A stretch of 64,000 nucleotides of DNA. Source: Deltaproteobacteria bacterium (GTDB lineage Bacteria > Desulfobacterota > Binatia > Binatales > Binataceae). Shown piece by piece: positions 50,747-58,726 of the stretch. Both the position numbers and the translations under genes were made by a program. The stretch is taken from NCBI GenBank assembly GCA_003135135.1, contig PLDK01000041.1, forward strand, positions 1 through 64,000. The letters are read 5' to 3'. Under the pieces are notes generated by a model. It saw only the letters and a program-made list of their open reading frames with translations, was not told where the DNA came from and made no database searches. Position 1 is the stretch's first letter. Each line of letters starts with the position of its first letter.

Positions 50747-51370
50747 GTGCCTTCGTTTTACGACTTCGCAATCGTCTCCCAGTCGCTCGGCCAGACGCAG
50801 AGCCGGCTTCAGATGGCCGAGACGGTAGGCACATTTCTGGCCAAACTCGACATCGATGAAGCGGAAATCGCGGCGCGATTCATGGTCGGTCGCGCGATCG
50901 TGCTGGGCGGGGAGAAGCGCACCAAAATCAGCGGCCGCGCAATCTGGAAAATCGTCGCGGAGATGACCGACAGCGCAGACCAGGGCGAAGATATCTTTGC
51001 CGCCGCCGAAGACTTCGGCGAGGCGATCGAGATGACGCTCAAGCTTCGCGCGGCCGACCCTGAACCCACTCTCACGATCCGTGAGCTCAACGAAAAATTC
51101 GTCGAGATCGCCGCTATCGAGGGGCGCCACGCGCGCAAGCGCATGCTCGACCGGCTGCGCGAGCTGTTCGCGCGCGCATCGGCATTCGAAGCCAGGTACA
51201 TCGCGAAGATTCTGATCGGCGAGATGCGCCACGGAATGAGCGAAGCGCTGATGCTCGAGGCAATCGCCAGGATGGGCGCGCGGCCGGTCAGCGAAGTTCG
51301 CCGGATTCACATGCGGGAGGCCGACCTCGGCCACGTGGTGCGAATCGTCCGAAGTAGCACGGCGTCGTGA
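50747..51370 (+). CDS. Stand-alone DNA ligase N-terminal (DNA-binding) domain protein, 207 aa
   Basis: PSFYDFAIVSQSLGQTQSRL, FMVGRAIVLGGEKRTKISGR, LTIRELNEKFVEIAAIEG, KRMLDRLRELFARASAFEAR and YIAKILIGEMRHGMSEALML match blocks of the DNA_ligase_A_N domain of archaeal/LigB-type ATP-dependent ligases, in order and over the full 200 residues. The catalytic nucleotidyltransferase domain (KxDG) does not follow; the sequence after the stop is unrelated. It could be a decayed remnant or a true DNA-binding protein. The reading frame is intact, which argues mildly for function. GTG 50747 is likely; an upstream TTG exists. Confidence 0.78.
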   Translation: MPSFYDFAIVSQSLGQTQSRLQMAETVGTFLAKLDIDEAEIAARFMVGRAIVLGGEKRTKISGRAIWKIVAEMTDSADQGEDIFAAAEDFGEAIEMTLKLRAADPEPTLTIRELNEKFVEIAAIEGRHARKRMLDRLRELFARASAFEARYIAKILIGEMRHGMSEALMLEAIARMGARPVSEVRRIHMREADLGHVVRIVRSSTAS

Positions 51371-51444
51371 GCATTACCTCCGAGGCCGCAATCGAGGCTG
51401 CGTACAATGATATACAGCGGTTCACGGTTTCAGCGCGCCGTGAA

Positions 51445-51660
51445 TCAGTGATGATGCTGGACCTGGCTGGGCTCGTGCGCGACGCTCAGCGCCATTCCGA
51501 TAGCCTCGATTTCTGATTGGCCGAAATCCTCGAGCACAAACGCCTCGCCGCCGGCGTCGGTTTCTGCTCGCTCGTAAAGATCGCAGCACCACCAATCGGG
51601 ACCCAATTGGCGCGTTCGGATGACGAAGACATTGCCACAGACCACTTCAACCCGTTCCAT
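51445..51660 (-). CDS. Small protein with its own promoter, 71 aa
   Basis: ATG 51660 has AGGAAGG 8 nt upstream and a promoter-like pair further up. The sequence MERVEVVCGNVFVIRTRQLG then PDWWCCDLYERAE and a region ending AHEPSQVQHHH has mixed hydrophobic/charged composition. Codon use is like its neighbours. No family recognised; a double Cys after WW and a terminal HHH could bind metal. Confidence 0.6.
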   Translation of the reverse strand: MERVEVVCGNVFVIRTRQLGPDWWCCDLYERAETDAGGEAFVLEDFGQSEIEAIGMALSVAHEPSQVQHHH

Positions 51661-51716
51661 AAGAGCCACCTTCCTGACTTCGAATGGCCGCAGGCGCCGG
51701 GAGTACTAAGATGAAT

Positions 51717-51746
51717 TATTTAGCAGATTTGCGTCAGTAATGCTAA
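51717..51746 (-). promoter_or_regulatory. Promoter candidate for the 71-aa protein gene, TTAGCA-18-TAAATA
   Basis: On the minus strand TTAGCA (51741-51746) and TAAATA (51717-51722) are 18 nt apart in AT-rich DNA, about 60 nt before the start codon. Confidence 0.45.
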
Positions 51747-51809
51747 TGCTCGAAGTGTGAAAGTTCGCGTGATTAGTGGAGTTTTTCCGCAGAGTCGGGC
51801 CAAAAATCG

Positions 51810-52370
51810 TTAGCGAGCAGAGCCGATCGAGGCAACCCAGGCGGTCAGAGCGTCAGTGGTCGTGGGGAAGGCGAGGTCGTGCCACGGAATGTCGTCGGGG
51901 GCGAAGTAGCGGACTTCGGTTGCCTCGTCGGACAGAGACGGCGTGTCGATGCCCGGTGCGGCGAGATAGACAACGATAGTCATTGCCGGACTCATCGAGT
52001 CGGTGAACACTCCCAGGAGCGGCCCGAGCGCAACCCGCATCCCAACTTCCTCGCGCGTCTCGCGAACCGCGGCGTCGGCGGAGTTCTCACCGAAATCGAC
52101 GTAGCCACCCGGAAAGGTCCACTTGCCGACCGCGGGTTCGATGCCGCGGCGCAGCAACAATACCCGGCCGCCGTCAACCACGAAGCATCCAGCGACCAGC
52201 TTGGGTCCCGGGAAATGCACGAAGCCGCATCGCGTGCAGACGTTGCGCCGGGCGTTCTCGGGCATAATCAGCCGAGGCGCCATCGCGGCCCCGCACAGCG
52301 GACAGAATCTCACCTTGGCCGGGTAATCGCGCTGCACATGATGGTTGGCGTGAACCGGGTCGTCTTTCAT
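51810..52370 (-). CDS. Nudix hydrolase with N-terminal zinc ribbon (NudC-like), 186 aa
   Basis: Four Cys in CPLCGAAMAP...CTRCGFVHFP make a zinc ribbon as in NADH pyrophosphatase NudC. The Nudix box GGYVDFGENSADAAVRETRE continues EVGM and is complete (GX5EX7REVGX form). Cytosolic pyrophosphatase of NAD-like or nucleoside-diphosphate compounds. ATG 52370 lies 10 nt after the VWA gene stop, so it ends the MoxR operon, an unexpected partner for envelope genes. Upstream in-frame starts would overlap the VWA gene. Confidence 0.9.
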   Translation of the reverse strand: MKDDPVHANHHVQRDYPAKVRFCPLCGAAMAPRLIMPENARRNVCTRCGFVHFPGPKLVAGCFVVDGGRVLLLRRGIEPAVGKWTFPGGYVDFGENSADAAVRETREEVGMRVALGPLLGVFTDSMSPAMTIVVYLAAPGIDTPSLSDEATEVRYFAPDDIPWHDLAFPTTTDALTAWVASIGSAR

Positions 52371-52380
52371 CGAACTGCTC

Positions 52381-54957
52381 TCATGCAGTGAGGCGGCGAA
52401 CCAAGGCTTCGCCAATAAGCATAATCATCGCCGCGACGAGCAGGTACGGATTCATCGAGACGCGGCGCTCGAGCGTGGCGCGTTGCGTCGAGACTTCCGC
52501 CGGCGACGGATTGAGACGCCCGCCGGTGGCGGACGCGAGTTGTTCGAGCAGTCCGTAGTTGGGCTCGGGCTGCGGCAGTTCGGCGTTGACGGACGGACTG
52601 ACGGTGAACGCGAGCGGCGGGAACTTCTTGTCCTTGCCGGCCGGCGAGCGGACTTCGAAGTAGTAATTGCCGGGGGCTGGCGCGTCGATCGATCCCGACA
52701 GCTCGCCCACAACTTCTTCGGTTAGTGCGGTTTCAGTCCTGGTTCCGTTGGGCCGCGTCACGAGCACGGTTACCAGGCGGGCCGCGTTGCCCGGCTCCGC
52801 GCTGTAGTCGGTCAGCTTGATATTGATCCGGCCTGCATTGTAGCCGAGTGCGACGTCGATTTTGGGCTCGGCGGGCATCTCCGGCGTCATCCAGGCGAGC
52901 ATGCGATCCCAAAGCGGCTGAAAAACATTCGCGCTGACCCACCTCCCGGACCATCGCCCGCTCGCATCCGTGGTCACCGCCATCGCCTTGCCCGCGCCGT
53001 ACTTCCAGCTCGCGATGACGGGTTCGCGCGTGCCGCTGCGATCCACGTACATGCTCATGGTGGCGCGCGGTTTGATTTCGGTGGAGACGTAGCCCTTGAG
53101 CGGCGGCATCTGGCGCGCCGCGAGATCTTTCAAAATCGCGTCAGGGTTTTCGGTACGCGGTGTGAATTCTTTTTCGACCATCGTGATCTCGCCGCCGTGC
53201 GCGCGAAAGTCTTCGACGAAAAGCTGGGGCAGATTGCTCGGGTTGTCGGTCTGATAGTAGGAACCGCCGCCGTACCTGGCGATCGCCTGGAGCAGGTCCA
53301 CGTTGGCGTCCCGGCCGACCGCGATCGTCGAGATCGTCGTGTTGGCGTCATGATGCATCCGCGAGACCAGGTCGTAGTACATCTCGGCGGTGCCTCCGGT
53401 CTCGCCGTCGGTGAGGATAACGACGTGCTTGACCTGTGCGCCGCTGTTGCCGAGCATGCGCTCGGCCTCGCGCAGCGCTGGAATCATGAAAGTCTGGCCA
53501 TGCGCGGAGAGCCGGTTGATCATCTGATCGAAATACGGGCGGCTCTGCGCGACGGACTGCAGCGGGATGACGACGAACGGTTGCGAGTCGAATCCGACGA
53601 CGCCGATAAGGTCGTTGTCCTTGAGAGTTCTGGTGACGGTCTCGGCGGCGGCTTTGGCGTAGGTGAGTTTGTCGTTGCGGCCCATCGAGCCCGACTTGTC
53701 GATAATGAGCACCAGCGCGCGTTTCTTTTCCTTGTGCTGCGGCGGCTTCATCGTCACCGGCATCACCTCAGCGAGCGGACTGTCGGCATAACCGCCAAGG
53801 CCGAAACTCGAATCGCCACCGACCATCGCGAGCGAACCGCCGTGGCGCACGTACTCCGCCATCGCGTTCTGCGCGGCCGGCGCGATTCGTTCGCTCGGCA
53901 CGTTGTTGATCAGGATCGCGTCGTAACCCGAGACGGCGCCGTCCCAGGCCGCACCGGTGACGGGCACGACGGTTGGTTCGAGTCCCATCCGATTGACGAC
54001 GATGCCAAGATAGTTCGCGTCCCTGGCGCTGCCGGTAAGAATCAGAACTTTGCGGCGCGCGCCCACTCCCACCCATCCTTTGAGAGAGTCGTCCTCGGGG
54101 TACGCGTCGAGCGCGGGATTGTCGGGCTTGAAGGCGGCGGTGTACGAGGCCAGGCCGGCGGTTTCGTTGCGGACCGGGAAGTCGAAGCGCTGCGAGCCGC
54201 GCGCCAGCGTCACCTTGCGCTCATCGATTAGCGCGCCGTCGCGCTCGATGGTGACCGTCCCCGTCACGGGCACGTCGTTAAGATTCTCCAGCGTGACGCC
54301 GAGCGCGAACGCAGCCGCCTTCTCCAGCGCCGGTGGAAGCGAAAGCGCCGTCATCGCGACGTTGGGGATCGAACGCGCGCCGGGCGGCGTGAAGATGTCG
54401 AGGCGAATCTCGGCGGAGACAATCGCGCTTATCGCGCGCTCAGCGTCGCCGCGATTTTGCCATCCGTCGGTCACCATCACAGCCGGGCCGCCATGCGCGT
54501 CGGGATCTGCGGCGATACGGTAGAGCGCGCTCTCAAGGTTGGTCGCGCCGGGCCCGCATTCGGGGCATCCGGTTCCGTTGGCGAACGCCGATTCGACCGC
54601 GCCGATCGATTGAGGCACCGCGCTGGCTGCGAACATGTACGCGGGGTCTCCCGCGCGCAGACCAAGGTCGTCGCGGATAAGCTTGAGCGTCCACGCGCGC
54701 ATCGCTGGCGTGATACTGGCGCTCGCATCGACGATTGCGGGCCGCGCGGCCCCTTCGGAATGCATTACCTGCTGCGGATTTGCGAACGCGACAACGAACA
54801 GGACGAGCACCATCGCGCGCATCAACGGTGCAAACACGCGGCGAATTTCGCGCGCGTTGACCAGACCCCAGAGCGCAACGATCGCGGGAATCGCGAGCAG
54901 ATAGAGCACCTCGCGATGAGCAAAGGTCAGATCGTGCTGGAAGACTGTTGGAATCAC
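52381..54957 (-). CDS. Membrane VWA-domain protein with N-terminal BatB/C-like part, 858 aa
   Basis: GTG 54957 overlaps the BatA stop (GTGA); a longer frame to 55593 lies inside the BatA gene. Two helices near the N-terminus (YLLAIPAIVALWGLV, MVLVLFVVAFANP), a GATase1-like sandwich (about 345-440, WVGVGARRKVLILTGSARDA), then a VWA domain with a complete MIDAS (LIIDKSGSMGRN, TDGETGGTAE) at about 465-640. A beta-rich region follows and a C-terminal helix (YLLVAAMIMLIGEALV). MoxR/VWA systems act as chaperone-like assemblers of metal centres or membrane complexes. The MIDAS is intact, so this is likely the functional VWA of the operon. Confidence 0.88.
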   Translation of the reverse strand: MIPTVFQHDLTFAHREVLYLLAIPAIVALWGLVNAREIRRVFAPLMRAMVLVLFVVAFANPQQVMHSEGAARPAIVDASASITPAMRAWTLKLIRDDLGLRAGDPAYMFAASAVPQSIGAVESAFANGTGCPECGPGATNLESALYRIAADPDAHGGPAVMVTDGWQNRGDAERAISAIVSAEIRLDIFTPPGARSIPNVAMTALSLPPALEKAAAFALGVTLENLNDVPVTGTVTIERDGALIDERKVTLARGSQRFDFPVRNETAGLASYTAAFKPDNPALDAYPEDDSLKGWVGVGARRKVLILTGSARDANYLGIVVNRMGLEPTVVPVTGAAWDGAVSGYDAILINNVPSERIAPAAQNAMAEYVRHGGSLAMVGGDSSFGLGGYADSPLAEVMPVTMKPPQHKEKKRALVLIIDKSGSMGRNDKLTYAKAAAETVTRTLKDNDLIGVVGFDSQPFVVIPLQSVAQSRPYFDQMINRLSAHGQTFMIPALREAERMLGNSGAQVKHVVILTDGETGGTAEMYYDLVSRMHHDANTTISTIAVGRDANVDLLQAIARYGGGSYYQTDNPSNLPQLFVEDFRAHGGEITMVEKEFTPRTENPDAILKDLAARQMPPLKGYVSTEIKPRATMSMYVDRSGTREPVIASWKYGAGKAMAVTTDASGRWSGRWVSANVFQPLWDRMLAWMTPEMPAEPKIDVALGYNAGRINIKLTDYSAEPGNAARLVTVLVTRPNGTRTETALTEEVVGELSGSIDAPAPGNYYFEVRSPAGKDKKFPPLAFTVSPSVNAELPQPEPNYGLLEQLASATGGRLNPSPAEVSTQRATLERRVSMNPYLLVAAMIMLIGEALVRRLTA

Positions 54958-56765
54958 GGCGCGGCGGCCTCGGCGGTTCGGCGGCGCCGATAGACGATGA
55001 GGGCTTCCAGAGCCGTCAGCGCGATGATCGCGGCGAGAATGTAATCGCCAAGCGAGGATTTTTCCATTAGCGGCGCGGCTGCGGAACCCGAATTTGCGGC
55101 TTCGACTTTGAGCGGCGCGGAGCTGGAGAGATCCGACTCGGTCAAGTCGGCAAGATTCACCGCGCGCGGCGTCTTCGCGCCGCCGGGACCGACGAGTTCG
55201 TAGACTCCCTGCTCCGAAACCGCGGTGAAAAGCGTTCCGGGATGAGCTGCCACCGCGCTTCCCGACGGAAGTATCACGCGCTCGACGCCCGCCGGCACCA
55301 GCCACGGCTGTCCGGTCCGGGAGCCGTTGCTGCTCGCACCCAGTCCGGCGAGATAACTGATGGCGTTGAGCGTCAGCACCGACATGGGAAGGTTGCGCCG
55401 CCCGAGATACGGAAACGGATTGAAGCCGGTCGCGACGAAACGATGCGCTCCGCGCTCGCCCTTGAGCACGATCGCGCCGCCGTCGCCGCCGACCACCTGA
55501 CTCATCCATGGATGAGTCCCGAAATACTCGCCCCCGCGCAGGCTGAGCAGGCGGAAATTCACCGAATCGGTGAGCGTGTCGGTGGTGCGCCATCCGGCAA
55601 TCTGGACCTTCGCGGTCGGCGTCACCGTCAATCCGAAAACGGGATCGCCCGGCGGCGGCATCGCGAGCATCGTGTTCACGCCGGGGATTTCCTTGGGCGC
55701 GGCGTATTCAAAGATGGCGAGATCGAAGGTGCCGAGATCGCTGGGTGAGTAGGAATCGGGGGTTCGCGCGGTGACCTCGACGCCGGGAATCGAATTCAGT
55801 CCCGCGGCGTCGGCGGGAGTCGGGCTGATGAAAAGAATCGATACGTTCTTGACGGAGCCTGCGGTCGCATAGGCGACGTTGTCGAGGGCGAGCGCGTCGT
55901 CGGGTGCGAGTTTCGCCTCGTAAATCCGCGCGGGCGGGATCGCGGGGAACTCGAGCGTAGCAGTCCCACGCGCGCCGATAGCTTCCCTGGCGTGGGCGAT
56001 TTCCTTGCCGTCTCCGGTCACGACGAGTTCGAGCGTGCGGGTATCAGGGCTGAAGTTGGCGATGGAGAGACTCGCGTGAAGAGCTACGGCGCCAAGGGCT
56101 TCGCGCCGCAGCGAGAACGAGCCGATCGCGGCGTTTGCGACGGCGTCGCCCACCGCGATCGGATGAATTCGCGCGGGAACCGGCGCGGCGAGCGCGTTGG
56201 AGCCGGCAAAAATCACCTTTGCGACGCGCGCTTCCGAGGCGAGGTTGCCGAGGAAGTTTTCGAGCGTCGTTTGATCGTTGGGCGCATCGGTCGGCTTGAT
56301 TCGCGACAGCGCAATGCGCGCCTCGGTCAGGGTATTGAACGGGGGCGCCACCCGGCGCGGCTGCGGCGCGGTGACGTAAACGGAGATTTCGCCGCCGCCG
56401 TCTTCGGCGGACAAGGCGGCGTCGAGCTTTTCGCGCGCGACCTCGAAACGGCTTTTACCCGCGGGCGTCAACGCCTGCATCGCGGCGGAATTGTCGATCA
56501 CGACTGCGAGCGGAGCGGTTTTCTTCCAGATGAACGGACCCGCCATCGCGAGCACCGCGAGACTCAGGATGAAGACCTCGGCGAAGAACATCCAATCCAG
56601 CCGCGGCCATCCACCGAAACGCTCCCGGCGAAAACCGCGCAGCGCACGGAACGCCAGCACGCTCGAGACCGTCACGCGCGCCGGCCGCTCCTTGGCCAGA
56701 TATGCCAGCACCAGCGCCGGGATGAGGGCGAAAAATACGAGCGCGCCTGGATAAAGGAATCCCAT
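54954..56765 (-). CDS. BatA-type membrane protein with degenerate VWA, 603 aa
   Basis: The N-terminal BatA domain is clear (MGFLYPGALVFFALIPALV, two TM helices). The VWA region starts AVVIDNSAAMQAL: the MIDAS DxSxS reads D-N-S-A-A, so metal binding is probably lost. Beta-rich repeats follow (ANFSPDTRTLELVV, GLTVTPTAKVQIAG) and a C-terminal helix (YILAAIIALTALEALIVY). Aerotolerance-operon membrane component. Start and stop couple to DUF58 (11 nt upstream) and the VWA gene (overlap). Confidence 0.87.
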   Translation of the reverse strand: MGFLYPGALVFFALIPALVLAYLAKERPARVTVSSVLAFRALRGFRRERFGGWPRLDWMFFAEVFILSLAVLAMAGPFIWKKTAPLAVVIDNSAAMQALTPAGKSRFEVAREKLDAALSAEDGGGEISVYVTAPQPRRVAPPFNTLTEARIALSRIKPTDAPNDQTTLENFLGNLASEARVAKVIFAGSNALAAPVPARIHPIAVGDAVANAAIGSFSLRREALGAVALHASLSIANFSPDTRTLELVVTGDGKEIAHAREAIGARGTATLEFPAIPPARIYEAKLAPDDALALDNVAYATAGSVKNVSILFISPTPADAAGLNSIPGVEVTARTPDSYSPSDLGTFDLAIFEYAAPKEIPGVNTMLAMPPPGDPVFGLTVTPTAKVQIAGWRTTDTLTDSVNFRLLSLRGGEYFGTHPWMSQVVGGDGGAIVLKGERGAHRFVATGFNPFPYLGRRNLPMSVLTLNAISYLAGLGASSNGSRTGQPWLVPAGVERVILPSGSAVAAHPGTLFTAVSEQGVYELVGPGGAKTPRAVNLADLTESDLSSSAPLKVEAANSGSAAAPLMEKSSLGDYILAAIIALTALEALIVYRRRRTAEAAAP

Positions 56766-56776
56766 CGGATAACTCT

Positions 56777-57676
56777 TCAGTGCGCCAGGCCGAGGTCGCT
56801 CACCGCGCGGACGAAGAAATTCTGGAAGTTCTGGTCGGTCGTGTAGAGCGCGTAATGCAGCCCGCGCCCGAGGCAGAACGATTTTATTTCGCGCGTGAGA
56901 CGCAGCATCGTCTCGCGATACTGCGTGCGTTCGCGGTCGCCGATCGAGACGCGCAGCCGCTCGCCAGATTCGGAATCGACTACCTCTACGTCGCCGTCGA
57001 GGCCCTGGCCGTTGAGCTCGCGCCCGCCAAGAATCTGCACGGCCGTCAGGTCCATCGAGGCCGCGGTGAACATCCCGAGGCCGCGCGTGACCGAGTTGAG
57101 CAGCATCAGAAAGTCGGAAACGATAAACACCTTGCCGGCGCGCCGAATCGCGAGCAGCTCGGTCGCCAGCGACGTCGCGAAATCGAACTGCCCGCCCGGC
57201 TTGAGATTGTGAAGGCGGCGCGCAAGCTCGACGATTCGATGGCGGCCGTTGACGAACGACGGATTCACCTTGCCGCCGCTGCCGCCGAGCACGCGCAGCA
57301 TCACGCGATCGCCGCTGGCCAGCGCGACGTAGGCAAGTGCGAGCGCCGTCAGGATCGCGGATTCGAACTTGCGGTCGCCCGCCGGATACGCCATCGACGC
57401 GCTCGCATCGACGAAGATGTAGGTGAGCAGGTCTTCCTCTTCATGGAAAAGCTTGATGTAGAGTTTGTCGCTGCGCCCGTAAAGCCCCCAATCGATGTAG
57501 CGGAAGTCGTCGCCGGGCGAGTAATGGCGAAAATCGTTGAACTCAAGCGACGAGCCGCGCTTGGGCGATAGATGCATCCCCCGGCCCAGCCCGCCGTATC
57601 GCTGGCGGGTTCTGATCCTGAGCTTTTCGAGCCGGGCAAGAAAACCCGGCGTGAACTCGTCCGGCAGTCCGAACAT
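56777..57676 (-). CDS. DUF58 family protein, 299 aa
   Basis: LEFNDFRHYSPGDDFRYIDW and LYGRSDKLYIKLFHEEEDLL are signature DUF58 blocks. A divergent VWA-like fold follows (YIFVDASASMAYPAGDRKFE, VFIVSDFLMLLNSVTRGLG). DUF58 proteins always pair with MoxR ATPases and are thought to act as adaptors. The start lies 3 nt after the MoxR stop. Confidence 0.92.
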   Translation of the reverse strand: MFGLPDEFTPGFLARLEKLRIRTRQRYGGLGRGMHLSPKRGSSLEFNDFRHYSPGDDFRYIDWGLYGRSDKLYIKLFHEEEDLLTYIFVDASASMAYPAGDRKFESAILTALALAYVALASGDRVMLRVLGGSGGKVNPSFVNGRHRIVELARRLHNLKPGGQFDFATSLATELLAIRRAGKVFIVSDFLMLLNSVTRGLGMFTAASMDLTAVQILGGRELNGQGLDGDVEVVDSESGERLRVSIGDRERTQYRETMLRLTREIKSFCLGRGLHYALYTTDQNFQNFFVRAVSDLGLAH

Positions 57677-57679
57677 CGG

Positions 57680-58699
57680 CTACGTGCGCGGCTTCCTGAG
57701 CCGCTTTACCACCTGCTCGAGGATCGATTCCGAAGAAACACTTTCGGCCTCGGCCTGGAAGTTGAGCAGCAGGCGATGGCGCAGGCACGGGACGATCGCG
57801 TCGTCGATATCGTCGTAGCTCACGCTCACGCGGCCGGCGAGCAAGGCGTTAACCTTGGCGCACAAAATCAGCGCCTGCGCACCGCGCGGGCTCGGCCCAA
57901 AACGCAGGTATTGGGGAACCTCGGGGATGGCGCCGGGACCGCCGGGAGTGCATCCGCCGATCACGCTGATGATGTAACGCTCGAGCGGTTCGGCCACCAT
58001 CACCTCGCGAACGAGTGCCTTGAGATCCTCGATCGCCCGCGGCGCGCGCGAAGGTTCGAACACCGGCTGAATTTTGGCATGCGCCGTACCAGTGGTGCGG
58101 CTGAGGATTTCGCGCAATTCGTCGGGCTTGGGCGATCCCATCACGACTTTGAAGATGAACCGATCCATCTGCGCCTCCGGCAGCGGATAGGTTCCTTCGA
58201 GCTCGATGGGGTTTTCCGTGGCGAGGACGATATACGGCGGATCGAGCACGTAGGTGGTGCCGAAGACGGTGACCTGATGCTCTTCCATCGCCTCGAGCAC
58301 GGCCGATTGCGTCTTGGGCGTCGCGCGATTGATCTCGTCGCCGAGCACCATGTGCGCGAAGATCGGGCCGGGCTTGAACTGGAACTCGCGATGACCGTCG
58401 GCCTCGGTCAGCACTTGCGTGCCGATGATATCCGAGGGCATCAGGTCGGGCGTGAACTGAATTCGTTTGAAGCTGAGCCCGAGCGTTTCGCTGGCCGCCT
58501 TGACCATCAGCGTCTTGCCCAGTCCGGGCACGCCTTCGATCAAAATATGGCCGCCGCAAAATAGCGCGGTCAGCATTTTTCGCACCACCTCACGATGGCC
58601 GACGATCACGCGCGCGACTTCGCTCTCGGCGCGCGAGAAGATCTCGCGAAATTCTGCGACCCGCTGGTCGGGTGAAGCTTGTTGAGGAGCCGCTCCCAT
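57680..58699 (-). CDS. MoxR family AAA+ ATPase, 339 aa
   Basis: Walker A LIEGVPGLGKTLMVKAASET (about 56-75), Walker B LGDEINRATPKTQSAVLEAM, sensor 1 VLATENPIELEGTYPLPEAQ and the RVSVSYDDIDDAIVPCLRHR lid are complete. MoxR ATPases remodel client proteins through VWA partners. It is the catalytic core of the DUF58-BatA-VWA operon. The disordered membrane gene is 27 nt upstream. Confidence 0.95.
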   Translation of the reverse strand: MGAAPQQASPDQRVAEFREIFSRAESEVARVIVGHREVVRKMLTALFCGGHILIEGVPGLGKTLMVKAASETLGLSFKRIQFTPDLMPSDIIGTQVLTEADGHREFQFKPGPIFAHMVLGDEINRATPKTQSAVLEAMEEHQVTVFGTTYVLDPPYIVLATENPIELEGTYPLPEAQMDRFIFKVVMGSPKPDELREILSRTTGTAHAKIQPVFEPSRAPRAIEDLKALVREVMVAEPLERYIISVIGGCTPGGPGAIPEVPQYLRFGPSPRGAQALILCAKVNALLAGRVSVSYDDIDDAIVPCLRHRLLLNFQAEAESVSSESILEQVVKRLRKPRT

Positions 58700-58726
58700 C
58701 CGTTGTCCTTCCTTATCCTGAATCTT

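Noticed and set aside
54958-55593. N-terminal extension of the VWA protein
   Set aside because: It is Arg-rich shadow sequence of the BatA gene. GTG 54957 overlaps the BatA stop and gives a proper membrane N-terminus.
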